DNA of 64,000 nucleotides from Oxyruncus cristatus (Eukaryota; Chordata; Aves; Passeriformes; Cotingidae). This document shows, piece by piece, positions 48,541 to 60,311 of the stretch. Under the pieces are notes generated by a model. The model made no database searches, was not told the origin of the DNA, and saw nothing but the letters and a program-made list of their open reading frames with translations. Numbering within the stretch: position 1 is the stretch's first letter; every line of letters begins with the position of its first letter. The stretch is taken from assembly GCA_013399855.1 (NCBI GenBank), contig VXAY01005987.1, positions 280,208 through 344,207 on the forward strand, in the 5' to 3' direction. The position numbers were made by a program, and so were the translations under genes.

Positions 48541-51500
48541 CAGATTTTTCTCCAAGATTCCTACAGCTAGTAGAGAAGAATAGAGAAATTCCAGCTGTGG
48601 CAGAGCTGAGAATGCGCAATTTGTGTCTGATATCTCTTCATTTTAGGTAGAGTGGGTTAATAATTTCTTAAGTCAGTGAAAGAGGCGGGCATGAAGGTGA
48701 GGGGCTGGAAATCATGACTCTGGACATGAAAGGAATTTGGGGTGGGAAGCAGGGGAATTAGAGTAACCTGGAAAGGGACATTAAATATTTCCTTCCTGAA
48801 AAAAAAGGATTTTTTTTTTCCATGTAGAAAATCAAAAGGAATAAGAGAGGACAAAGGAGGGATGAGGATGGAAGTTGTGATCCAAGCACTATGAGCAACA
48901 CAGTAGCTGCTCTGAACTAAATCTGCATTTCTCTTATCCTATTAACTGGGAAGGCCAGGTTATATTTACTGCTTGCTCCAATTAAAGAGCCACACAGAGC
49001 AGTACCACCTCCAGAAGAGGCTGCGGATAGAGCCTTTGGGGCAGACTCTCCATGTGGTTACTACTGTCCTCCTCTATTCCTCCCTGCCCAACTGTGACCT
49101 AGGGAGCCCTCTTGTCCTCCACTGCCCTGGGCTTGAGAGTGGAAGGGCAATGCATATCCCAGCTCTACTTGTATTTAATCTTTCCTCACTGGCTCTGTAA
49201 GCGTGTGGATAGGAAAGGTGGAAAAAAGCCTCACTACACTGAACTGTAAACTGCAAAATGGGTGGCCAGGGGAGAGGGTCTGAGGATTATCTTTAAGTGT
49301 GTTCTATTGCACCCTGTGATCCAGGATCTTCAGGAAGTAACAGAAATATTTTGAGAGGGCTTGACACACACAAATATCTGCAGTGAAGGAAAGGAACAAG
49401 TTCTTTTTCTGCTTCCTGCCTGCTAGCCATGAAAAAGCTGCAGTGAGAGTGAAGATCCTTGAAACAGCTCATACCCTCCCAACATGGGAGAGCCTTTCTC
49501 ACCATTTCAAAATACAACGGAACAACATGCTAGAGCATTCAGTTGGATTTTCCATCGCTAAAAGGCATCATTTTCCTTGAGAACAGGACTGACTCTCCTG
49601 GGTCCTCTAGAGGGGCTAAGAGCTCCTTGTCACATTTTCAATGTGCCACTGGAGCTGGCAGCCATCCCCATGTGCCATGTTCCTCTTATTCCATTGCACC
49701 TTTCATTTTATGTCTTGGATAAATTAGTGAACATTAAGATTGCCCAGCACAGGTGTATTACTACACCTCAGTGAGGGTAACCCAGGCTGGGATAACAGCT
49801 CAGTTCTTGCTCCTGGTAACTAGAGAGACCGTGCAATTGTGCAGAGAAGGCACAGGGAGATCAAGCCAGTATGTCACCCTGCAAGCCAGTGTGAGATTTA
49901 ACAGCCTAATGTAGTACCTACAATGCTGCTCAGTGCCTGCCCTGCCGAGGATAGCAAGGTTTGTGCTGGTGAGGAAAGCAGAAGCAGGATTAGGCAAGAT
50001 GCCAAAGGCTTGTGGATCAAGATTAACATGCTCAGCCTTCTTCTGAAGGGTCTTTAAAAGCCGAAATGTCCATCGTGCTTATTTCTTCTCTAGTTCATCT
50101 GGAATATATAAGAAACTGCACGTTTAAGTAAAGTTCAGCAGAAATTCCTACTCGCATTTGCAGATATCATTTCTTATGAACAGGCTGCGACCTGGTGGGT
50201 GCCTCTAGCAGAAGATGGCTGCTGTGTCAGACTTGGATGAGCAAACCCATCCTGATTATCCGAGTCTTGTTACGTGAGAATTTGTAGCATATTTGCCTTG
50301 AAACAAAGAAACATTGCACGTAAGCCAGCCAGAGACCAGCACACATTTCTCTCTCAGAACTACTGAGTGTTATTATCTTGGAAGGCAGCACTGCCATCTG
50401 GGGATGGAAAAATAATATTTCAGTCACAGTTCAGCTACTGTCTCAAGAGGGGGGTGGTGGTGGAAACATGGAAAAATAAATAGAAGCCTGCAGTAGCTCA
50501 CAATGATTTTCTTACAGTATACATGAATCAAAAATGCCCTCTTGGATTACTGCTCTGAAACTGGGTTACATTATTTTACTTTAATACAAAGGTTCTACCC
50601 TTCTAGAAGTATAAGTGGGGTCTTGCCTTTTTAATGTTTATATCATTTAACAACTGGCTACACAGTGCAAATGCTCTGCAATGAATTCTCTGTAATTCCT
50701 TGAATTACAGTATTATTCCCTTTTTGCTCACTTATACCAGCAAACAAGGGAAGAGGGGATTTGCTGAGCCCAGCTAATAAACTGTTCCTGAGGCCAGTCC
50801 GCAGTGTTTGAAATTTACAACAAATAATAATGCAGACATTACCATACCCATATCTTTTGACATCCTACTGAGCCTACTGTTATATTCTTTACACACAGAA
50901 TTTATTCTGAAACAAGTGTCTTATTCCTGGGAAAACTGCTGTCCTTTCTTCCATCTCATCTAGGTCTACCAGGATTTCCTTCCGTTTCACTAGTAGAGAA
51001 ATTGCTGCACATACTTACATAGCTAATTATTTCTCCGATCTTGCCTAAAATCCATGTAGAATATAGAGCTGGCAGCCTTAAAGAAAAAACACAACCTCAA
51101 AAACACACAAAAACCCTCCAGGAATTATGATATGGTGGTGTGTAGCCAGCTGCTTCTGATGTCCTGATTTGTTTGCATGTTTTCTGTGTATGCCTGTTCA
51201 TATCCGATGTGATGACACAAGGAGTATAAGCTGACCTGAGACCACATGAGGGCCAGAAGGGTGATTGACTCCTACTCCATCTGTGCCCTTAACCTTGTGC
51301 TCCCATCCCATTGTGTTGGCTCAGCCAAGCAAATTGACCTTGCTGAAAACTTTGTTTTTTATTTTTAATATTCCCAGATGAAGGTTAGTCTTCAGCCAGA
51401 TCTGATGCCTGCTAACACTGACATATGGGAAAGTTGAGATCCTGAAGTTGAAATTGCTATTTTGAGAGGTGGTACAAGATATGTATTGTACTGAACATTG

Positions 51501-53285
51501 AACCACATCCTCCAATATGCAGCCTACAACTCTAATAACTGAGTCATATCTGAGGTAGAATGTTTAAGTCCAGAGGATTCTTGCATGAGAATTCTTATAG
51601 TTCATGAGTTATATCAAAATTCAATTTTTACTCTAAAATATACAGAAGGAACCTTTGTTATAAGTCCAAAATAACATAGAAATAAACAAGACTCTTAAGA
51701 CCGAGTACAGAGATTTTTAGGTAGATTCTTATCTTATAAATAGATTACATAAGCACACTCAAATGGATTACCCCAAACTATACTATTTGAACTGACTCTC
51801 TACTTATTTTTTATTTGTCATTTAACTGCAAATAGCTGTCCTCTACATGAAGCCACTTCCTTTTTATATCAGTTACAATTTCAGTGAACCCATTTTTCTT
51901 ACCTCTGCTGAAAGGATTCTCATGCAGTAGATAGAGAACATTGTGAATTCTGTCTTACAAACCTTTATTTTTATACAATTTTTATGGAGCGGTGCTTCAT
52001 AATAAATGCTGAAGACTCTCTTATGCAGATGTTCATGAAATACAACTGCCATGAGATAGGCTTTACTTACACACAGGATAAAAATAATTTGGTGTAACAT
52101 TTATGCTCTTGATCTATTTAGCCATTTGTTTAAGAACCAAGAGAACCAAGGGTGGCTCTTGAGCCATGTGCAATTCAAGTGTGACTCCCCAGCACAGCTG
52201 GGTCCAGCTGTTCCAGCTGTAGGAGCCTCCAGGCCGTCATGGCCAGAAGTGATGAACAAGGGACAGTTAAGGTCTTCCCTCAAAGCTGAAGTCTAGCCTG
52301 CAAGATGACTAGAAGCAATGTCCTGTCCTCTTTTCTCGTCTCTTCTATACATGGAAGGGATTTTGTTGTTTGGGATCATGTGAAGATTTTAGAATCTGAC
52401 ATGAAGTCTGGCCACCTTTTGAAGTATGTTATTACATGTTTGTCATAACACAGATAACTGCTGCTACTGAAGATTGCCAGAGTTTATGTACTTTTATGAG
52501 TACCAAATATTGTTCTAATGTAAGTCATGAAAAATATTGCTTTTATACTGAAAACAAAAAATATCATTCTGGTCTTCTGGTCAACTATTTCTGGAATAAA
52601 AACTAAAGGTACTTGATAAGGTCCTCAAGAGGTTTGTTCATTCTTAACCAAGCCAACCACATTGCCTTTTAGGCACAACTGAGCAACCTTTGGCCACTTT
52701 ACACAGAAACTAGTGTTGAGAGTAAGACTGCTTAGCATCCTGTGATCTCAGGTCAGCTTAATGGCTTTTCCTTCTGAAAGTCTCAAAGCACTTCTGAAAC
52801 CAAAAGATGCAGGTGATGTATTCAAAGCTGCCCAGGGGTTTTGGACACCCAAATCTCATTAATTACAATGGAAAAAAACAGTCTTTCAATCTCCAGAGGC
52901 AAGTCTGAAATTCTCAGCCAGATGGTTTTGTTATTAAAGCACAAAACTGGAAGTTAAAAGCTGCTGTGAAGAGCTTCACAAAGAAAACAGTAATGTGCAC
53001 TAGAACAATTAGTATTACTGGATACACAAAAAAACCCTAACAAAACAGGTGCACAGGTACATAATTCAATATAACATGTTCTATATTTAGAAAAACCTAA
53101 AAGCATGGGCATACAAATCTGTAGAGCATTTAGTTTTCTTGTGTCTTGTAATATCCCTCTAAGCAAATTCCTTCCTGTCTGCTGAAGTTATTTTGCTTCT
53201 GCAGTAGCACCTATGAATGAGGTTGATACATGTCTGAGTTTTATATTCTTACTTTAGAACAAGTGTAACCATCATTATCTACTGG
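48541..53285. other. Unique AT-rich non-coding stretch
   Basis: No gene or transposon recognised. Scattered frames of 60-75 codons on both strands show no motif. Confidence 0.6.
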
Positions 53286-53291
53286 GGGGAA
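53286..53291. repeat. Target-site duplication GGGGAA, left copy
   Basis: Six bases directly before the LTR boundary at 53292. The same six follow the other boundary at 53797-53802. Six-bp duplications are typical of class II (ERVK/beta-alpha) integrases. Confidence 0.85.
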
Positions 53292-53796
53292 TGTCGGGTC
53301 TCTTACCCCCGCTTAGCGTTGGGGCGACCCAGTTCTAGTTCTGTTTCCGTTTGAGGAACCCATTTCCGCCGGCTGAGTGGATGGGGAGGGGGAACACTCC
53401 AGAGCTCAGGGGTTCCTTTCGGCCCCGAGCCTGGAGGGGAAGGCTGCTCCCCCTCCCCTCCTGCCACGTGGTCCCATGGCAGGCACAGACACAGCACCCC
53501 AGGCACAGAGAGGAGGCAAGAGAGAGTTTATTGCTGGGGAGGTACATTTATAGGGCTAGGGTTCACAGGGGTGACCAATTACAGGTAACGGGAAGGGGTT
53601 AACAACCAATAGGAAGGGGTCAAAGGGGGCCAATAAGAACACTCAAGGTATCTTTTCAGGGACATTCCTACACGGGACAATACCTGCCGTAGGGGTCACT
53701 GGGAAGAAGAACCACGAGGTAGCAAAAGGATTACAAACAAGCCATCTTGTAACATGCTTTAAACAGTTTTCTCATACCTGCAGGTTTACTGCAACA
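53292..53796 (-). mobile_element. Complete solo ERV LTR, 505 bp
   Basis: On the minus strand it begins TGTTGCAGTAAACC and ends ACCCGACA. It has TG...CA termini and is bounded on both sides by GGGGAA. Minus-strand signals in order: three inverted CCAAT boxes (plus-strand CCAAT at 53630, 53606 and 53575), a TATA box CCTATAAAT (plus-strand ATTTATA 53546-53552), and AATAAA (plus-strand TTTATT 53527-53532). A long GC- and CpG-rich R/U5 of over 200 bp follows. No retroviral gene lies on either side, so recombination between two LTRs left this solo copy. Surviving CpGs and an intact duplication suggest a fairly young insertion. Frames of 67-83 codons in the U5 are compositional. Confidence 0.9.
53527..53634 (-). 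promoter_or_regulatory. LTR promoter: three CCAAT boxes, TATA box, polyA signal
   Basis: On the minus strand ATTGG occurs three times within 60 bp, about 25-80 bp upstream of TATAAAT. AATAAA follows 13 bp after the TATA element. This is a compact polymerase II LTR promoter. Confidence 0.7.
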
Positions 53797-53802
53797 GGGG
53801 AA
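53797..53802. repeat. Target-site duplication GGGGAA, right copy
   Basis: Repeats 53286-53291 immediately outside the TG start (minus strand) of the solo LTR. Confidence 0.85.
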
Positions 53803-55614
53803 TCCAGATAGAAAGAGATTATACATTTTTTTTCCCCACTGGTAATTTGAAGTTATTGTTTCAACTCAGTGGATGCAACTTATTATGAAAACTCCATGCT
53901 GGAGTAGCTTTAGGATGGATTACAAGCCAATGTGTGTGCATGAAAGCTTTTAAGAGTTGAGGAGAAGAAGTAAGAAAAAATCCCAAACAAAAAAAAACCC
54001 CAAACCAAAACAAAAGAACCCAGCCACCAATCTATTCAGTAACATAAACCAAATGTTATGTTCTCTACTTTATGGGAATCAAGGAATCAAAAGGAATACA
54101 AATACTGCATATTAAAAAAGAAAAACTGAGGAAGGAGGAAATTAGAACTTGCTTTCAAATCTAGGTTTTCCATTAAATTGCACAGGCCATCCGCAAAATA
54201 TGATGGAGTGACCAGCCAGACACAGATGGACCCATATCCTAATCAGCACTGGAAGAACTGCTTGCTGTAAACACAAACATTAAATTTGATTATGACAGCA
54301 TTCATTTTCATTTGACAATATTTTGGCCCTCTAACTGAAATGAAAGCTGGCTGACAGTCAGTGGTAGAACAGCTCTTGAGCTGCTACAGTTTTGCAGAGT
54401 GGAAGGGCATTTCCTCCTGGAGAACAGGAGCAAACTCTGTGAACATCAGGGATTGTGTTATTCATAGTTCACACAACTGTTGGTCCTCTATAACCACTAT
54501 AGAAGAATAACTCAAGTTATGTCTAGGGGATTGTACCTCAAATATTTGTTATGTGCCTACTTCTTTATTGTTTTATAGCAGAGAACCTGTTCTCTTTTCT
54601 TCTTTGGTCCTTATTACAGAATATTGCTGGACTCTTAAAAATCACAGCCAGTGGAATCTATCTATCTAAAACAAATGTAGGTATTAAATTTTAGCAAACT
54701 TCTGCCTTGGGTTGTGATTAAAACATTCACAATCTACTAGTTCTGTTTGTCCTCCGCACACTCTGGTTCTTTGCTTTTGCACCACAGTCTCAGCCTTGGC
54801 AAGACAGCTTCTTGCAGGATGCAGTGACTTCAAGGGTCTTTGAGGTGACATCTTCTTACTGCGAGACGCATTTGTTCTAAAAATGAAAGACCAGTGAAGG
54901 TGGCAAATCACAGGTGGGGTGCTATGTTTCATCTGTGTTACATGCAATATTGAACTATTTATTGGGAAAACATAAAAGGGGTATGTGAAGGTAATCCTGC
55001 AGAGTTAAATGGAGTATCTGGTTCTCATGGTGTAACCTTCCTAAGGAAGCTGAATGGTTGTGCAATAGGCTCAAAAATCTCAGTGGAGTAGTGAAAGCAA
55101 GTCACAGCTATAAACAGCTGTACCTATAAAGCACTCTCACAGGGCCTAGGTTTAAAGCACTGCCAAATTTACACAACTGCAGTAACAGAACTGTTAAAAG
55201 ACTTTAGAAAACAGAAGCAGAAAGTATCATGGAGAAGCAAAAGACCTCCAGAGAGGCAGACATCTGAAAGGGAAGTGAGAGAGGATGGAAGTCAGATTTT
55301 TGTCCCAGTCCCAAGAGTGCTGAGGAAGCAGTTGGAGAGTGGAGAGCAGCAGAGCATGTGGACAAGTATCAGCATCTGACAACTGCCAGTGTCAGCATAT
55401 GGGGTTGGACAGGTCTTTGGCCAGACCCTCTACACCTGCTCTTTTGTCATTTGCTGCTGTGCCAAGATCTGCATATTTGTACTAGTCAGTGAGAGCAAAG
55501 AGGATGAATCCATGAATGCATCTTACTTATTTCCACCTTATCAGGTCTTTAAAGAATTCAGAGAGGCCAGTGCTCTGAGTAATACAGAACTTAACAAAAA
55601 CATGAAATGAAGGG
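53803..55614. other. Unique AT-rich non-coding stretch
   Basis: No gene recognised. A minus frame of 87 codons (54684-54947) has no motif. Confidence 0.6.
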
Positions 55615-55870
55615 GTAGTTCCTTAGAGACAAGGAAATTGAAGCGTTTTCTTAGAAAAGATTTATTGAGGGCTGCCCTCAGGCCTGTCCCAGTAAGTCTG
55701 ACAGTTGAGCCATGAAAGGAGCCACCCTTGCAGGCTGTTAAGGCCAAGCCATTCAGACCAACCTGAGAGCTAATGAGGCTGGAGCAGTAATCAGCCAGTA
55801 ATCAGGTCAATAGGGGATATGCAATTGATACCTCTGGAACACCATATAGGAGGAAATGTTACAGCTTCTC
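55615..55870 (-). mobile_element. Probable ERV LTR fragment
   Basis: Read on the minus strand, a block with CCTATATGG (plus-strand CCATATAGG 55842-55850), then ATTGACC, runs to CCCTCAATAAATCTTTTCTA. Its AATAAA is the plus-strand TTTATT at 55661-55666. A short U5-like tail (CTTGTCTCTAAGG) follows. The order of TATA-like box, polyA signal and CTTGTCTC tail is LTR-like. Ends are not defined and no duplication was found, so it could be a partial LTR. Confidence 0.5.
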
Positions 55871-58800
55871 TGTTTGGTTTTTTTTGTATGGGACTTTTTT
55901 TTCCAACCCAAAAGTTTCTCCATGCTGCCATTTATAAGTTATGTGGTATTTTCTCCTGAGGAAACATATAAAATAAATCAGATGTTTCACACAAACAAGT
56001 TCACAATGGACACACTAATGCTGGTTGAACTGTAACAGGGGATAGCTATACAGAGGAAAAAATCCAGCTATCAGAGGAAAAATGGCCTCCACCTTTGTCT
56101 TGTCCTGAAAGGTAGAAAGAGAAACTTTTTTCCCCTTTCGGTAAGCAGCCTTGCCTAAGGCCATTGTTTGAGGTACGCTGCAGGGGAAGAGCCTGAAGGA
56201 GCCATCACACGTCCCAGCCTGCCCTTTCTAATATCTACCCTTTTTGTTAAGGAGGCAGCTTTAACTGAAAATATGTCTGCTGGAGAAAGAACAAGGGTCA
56301 TGATCTTGCTCCACAGTGGGAGCCCGCAGGAAAGAACTGGACTAGCTTTGTTAAAATGCCTTTATCCATGAGCTGGATGATGTCTCTGCAGTGTTCAGTT
56401 CTGCTCATATGCACATCACCCCTTCACCTCCTGCTCTCCATGGCTGTATTGTTTTGTGGCTGGCCCAGCAGAAATAAATCCAAACAGGATATCTCTTAAA
56501 GACAGCTTTCTGATGAAGGTGAGGCAAAGTGTGAAGCAAGGCCCAGGGCAGGGAACAGACCCTGGATGCAGGGATGCCCATTAATCTCAGTGCACAGCCC
56601 AGTCAGTTCATCCCAAACACTCTGAACAACGAGGGAACTTGGAGGTGCCCATGCCACATTCACTATTTTTAAAACTCTCCTAGCTTATGCTATCCTAATG
56701 GTTTTCAATCACATCATGTCATTTTGTTCAAACAACAACAGTAAATAATCCAACACACAAGGCAGCAAATCATAAACTAAGAATTAAGTTCTCCTTAGAC
56801 CACAGAGTTTGCAGAAGCTTGAAGGATGAAAAGAAGAATAGAATTCATGATCCCACTACCAAATCTAATGCTAATTATTATTTAAACCCTAACATAACTA
56901 AACAAGGCATTCAGAGGCTTTTATAATGAAACCAAAGGATGTACTTTCTTTCAAAAACATAACCTTTTGCAGACCCTGAAGTGGATGACCACCTTGTTAT
57001 ATGGCTACAATGCAGAGCCCTACTGTCACTGCAGACAGACTCACTTGCCTGCAGGAGGCCTTTTAAAAGAGATCTGTGCTCCTCAAGGAGCCAGGGAAAG
57101 GAGCAAGAGGATTAGTGACACCTCATTTCTCCTGTCCGCTACAATCAGCTAAGGACTTGGAAAGGACAGCTTTATTCTTTTGAAGCCTAAGTTGTGTGGG
57201 GTAAATTGATTCTTTTACCCTAAATCTTTCTCCAGTGGTAAGAGCTGAACTGATTTCCTCCAGGTCCCCAGGAGTGTCATAACAGGTTGTCCGTTGTTCC
57301 ATAATGCTGCTTCTGACACCTCTTCTGGTGGCAGACGCAGCATCACGTACCTGTTGGGTTTTTTCCTGACAGAGAAATCACAACAAATATAAGTCAATCA
57401 CTTGCCTTTGGAAGGTAGCAGCAGGAAGATAAGAACATTGTTGCTGAATTAAAGCTATTCTAAAGAATTTTATTGTCTCCTTGGACTTACACTAGAGGGC
57501 CAGTTTGCTAATTGGTGCAAACTAGCACAGTCACGATTTTACCTAAGCTTCTAAAGAAAGGTTTTGCTGCCACTCTGAAGAGATTCCTGACCTCTGTCAT
57601 GTGAATTTTTCCCCATATCATTCTTGCAAACCATTGCCAATTGAGAGCATGGTATAAATTTTGATGATGAAAAGCATCATGTAAACAGAGTGACTGACAA
57701 CATGGCATTTGCTTTCTCAATCAAAAGCAAATGTGATGTATCCAGCATAACCCAAAGTTACTGTGAAATGCGAACACATTTGTAATTCATTTGTTAAAAC
57801 AGCAACAGAAGTAAATTAACTGACTGCTACTACTTGAGAAATAGGATAGAAGCATTTTAGTTCGTGAGATTTACTTCATATTCTGCTTTTTTAGTTTTAT
57901 TTTCTGATTCTGAGAGGTCATAATTCAACAATGAATTCAAGTGCACTTTTAGACTTTGCTAAAGCAAACAGAACTCTTGTAAAGCCTTTGGACTGTCAAT
58001 TCATAACCCAGTAAGACAGCCTTTCAATTAAAATTCAGCAGTTATATCTATCCCGGCCTTTGAGGGCCTCCCTGCTTGCCTCTACAGATGAGGTGCAGTC
58101 TGTCCTGACTGTGAATTTGCCCCCTTCAAAGCATTTGATACTAAAAGTTCCTGAGAATGTCTCAGGATTAGATGGCTTAGGATGCTATGAATGACTTTGG
58201 ATGTTGACAGGGGCTCCCACAGATCCTATGGGGAGATAACTGCACTCACTGAAAGCTGGGAGAGGCAGAGAGGGCAGGAGAAGCTGCCCTTAGTGGTACC
58301 CATGGAGGGCTGAACAGGCAAAACCAGCTTCAGAACAGACCCCTTTCAAAAAGGTCTGGACCGTAATAATTTAAGCCTAAATTAGAAAAGTGCTATCAAA
58401 TTGAATAAAGCCATAATGCTAGTTAAACTGATCTTTGGTTGGTTAAAATTCAAGGCATCATTTTCACCCTGTAGTTTTGCAATCTAATTTGAAAGACATT
58501 TATTCCCTCCCTGCTCCACTTCACCCAACCGTGACGATCATCACACAGAAGTTGTTCAGCCTCATTGCATGAGATGAGCTGTCTGGCTCACAGGCAGTGA
58601 AACCCTCTCCTCCCTTCCAAACTATTCTGTAACTGAGCTATTGATCACCTTTTTTACTACAATATTTTAAAGGTGTAGAACAGTAAAACAGCAGTGTGGA
58701 GCTGTAGCAACCTTCTGGGACTCTTTTCATGGCAGGGGGAAGGAGGGAGGGAAACAATAGGGGATGAGGGGACAAGGTTTTGAAATGCAGATTAATCACA

Positions 58801-59630
58801 ATTGTTATTCTAACAGAAAAGTTCCATCTATGCCTGTGGCTAGTTATCATCTTATGTCACTGTTGTTATCACTCCTTCAGCTAGGGAGGGAGGAGTCCTG
58901 GGTTTTGATTCAGGCTTCTAATGAGAGAAGAACAGAAAAGAGCTGAAAAGAGCAGAAGGTATCCGTATGGGTGAGAGCAGTAGCCAGAGAGACAGTGATG
59001 TAAATTAAATGGCTACATCTAATCCTTCAAGGAAACTTGGTCTTGGAAGGGCTCCTAGGATGCCATTGCAGGGAACAACTCTAGCCACTGATTTAGAGTA
59101 TCAAAACTGGTGTTGTGAAGGTAAGTAAAACGTAGTGGTAGAGAAAGGTGATTCAGAGGACACAGTCTCTTCAGGAAATAAAGAAATGGAGGTGAAGGTG
59201 CATTATATAACCTGCATCAGTGATGTAATGAGACATGAGGTAAAATAAAAAACAACACAGACAAAGCAGATTTTTGTATGATTCACCACCATGTCATTAA
59301 GAAGCCTCTGTTAAAGCATTTTTTGTCCTAGGAGAAAATGTTATAGCCTCTGGGGGGGAGATCTGGAGGGCATGGAAGTGAAAGCATCAGATCTGAGGTA
59401 AAAGCAAGGGAACCCGAATTCGTCATTCTGCAATGATGACTTGCAAACAAGACAAAAGCAGACAAACATCACATGAGTTCTCATAGCAACAAAATGGTGT
59501 GCTGGTCCTCAAAGACTGCTCCAGTATCTCTAGAACTAAAAAGATGTAAGAAAAATGATGCGAGAAAATTACAACCTATAGCTTATACAGACACAGAAAC
59601 CGAAGAAGATATCCTGGTAAAAAAACGAGC
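55871..59630. other. Mostly unique non-coding stretch
   Basis: No gene recognised. Short frames up to 70 codons occur on both strands. A moderately GC-rich area near 58050-58330 might be old repeat sequence but matches nothing I can name. Confidence 0.55.
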
Positions 59631-59770
59631 AGGAGAGGGATACAGTTGGTTAGAGCATAGTGCTAAAAACACCAAGGTCACAGCTTTGATCCCTGTATGG
59701 GCCATTTACTTAAGAGCTGGACTTGATGATCCTTGTGGGTCCCTTCCAACTCAGAATACTCTGTGATTAT
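59631..59770 (+). mobile_element. tRNA-Ile-derived SINE with CR1-like tail (TguSINE1-like)
   Basis: The head (59631-59704) follows a tRNA-Ile from the D-arm to the acceptor end: CAGTTGGTTAGAGCATAGTG, CTAAAAACACCAAGGTCACA, then TTTGATCCCTGTATGGGCCA. The box B region reads GCTTTGATCC in place of GGTTCGATCC, and box A is degraded. After a short linker, the tail (59716-59765) is GCTGGACTTGATGATCCTTG, TGGGTCCCTTCCAACTCAGA, ATACTCTGTG. It matches the 3' end of the CR1 at 37139-37188 with 6 mismatches in 50. SINEs built this way are transcribed by polymerase III from the tRNA head and copied by CR1 enzymes through the shared tail. A passerine family of this design is known from zebra finch. The 97-codon frame across it is not a gene. 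Confidence 0.85.
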
Positions 59771-59923
59771 ACACTTTAGTTTTTCTGTATGGTTCACATA
59801 CATTTTCCTACCAGGACCTCATCTGTAGCAATTGACCAGTAATATGTAAAGTGGAAGAAGTCCTGCCAGGAATGGACTTCTGAAGCTAATAAAGGAATTA
59901 GCAAACCTGTTTTGAAAACTGGT
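59771..59923. other. Short unassigned spacer
   Basis: Unique sequence between the SINE and the next LTR. Nothing recognised. Confidence 0.6.
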
Positions 59924-60311
59924 TGTAATGCTGTATAAGTAAGTGCTACAAGGAGTCCCTCTTTACCTAAAGTACTGTCTTCTTCCCAAAATCCTTTGGG
60001 ACAACTACTATGTATATTTGACCCTTGTTACCTTTCCCCATTGGCTGTGAAACCTTGCCCCTATGGGCGGTGGTTAAAGTGTCCTTAGCACCCTTGATTG
60101 GGTGTATGCTAATTTCGCCAAACCTATAAGTACCTGGACCCTAGAACAATAAAGCCTCTTTCCTGCTCGTCTCCCGGTGTAGTCCTTGTGGTCCCGGTTT
60201 GGGGCTCTGGGGATCCACGTGGCTGGGGAACCAGGGGGAGCATTCCCCCTCCAGCATAAAAATTAATTTCTAGTTGCTGGAGGCCCTCACCAGCACCCGC
60301 ACTCATTTACA
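59924..60311 (+). mobile_element. ERV LTR (probable solo LTR)
   Basis: A plus-strand LTR-shaped block from TGTAATGCTGTATAAG to CACTCATTTACA, whose ends are rough inverted matches (TGTAA-ATG). It contains CCCCATTGGCTGTGAAA (inverted CCAAT), the TATA-like CCTATAAG near 60123-60130, AATAAA at 60148-60153 and a CpG-containing U5 (CTCGTCTCCCGG, GGTCCCGG). The CCCATTGGCTGT string is shared with the LTR at 17.5 kb. No retroviral gene or clear primer-binding site adjoins it. The flanks do not show a convincing duplication, so the edges are provisional. It lies 150 bp from the SINE. Confidence 0.7.
60123..60153 (+). promoter_or_regulatory. LTR TATA-like box and polyA signal
   Basis: CCTATAAG near 60123-60130 and AATAAA at 60148-60153 give the core LTR promoter and 3'-end signal. 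Confidence 0.6.

Noticed and set aside
59631..59704. Functional tRNA-Ile gene
   Set aside because: The acceptor 5' side and box A are degraded, box B is altered, and the sequence runs straight into a CR1-like tail, so it is a SINE head.
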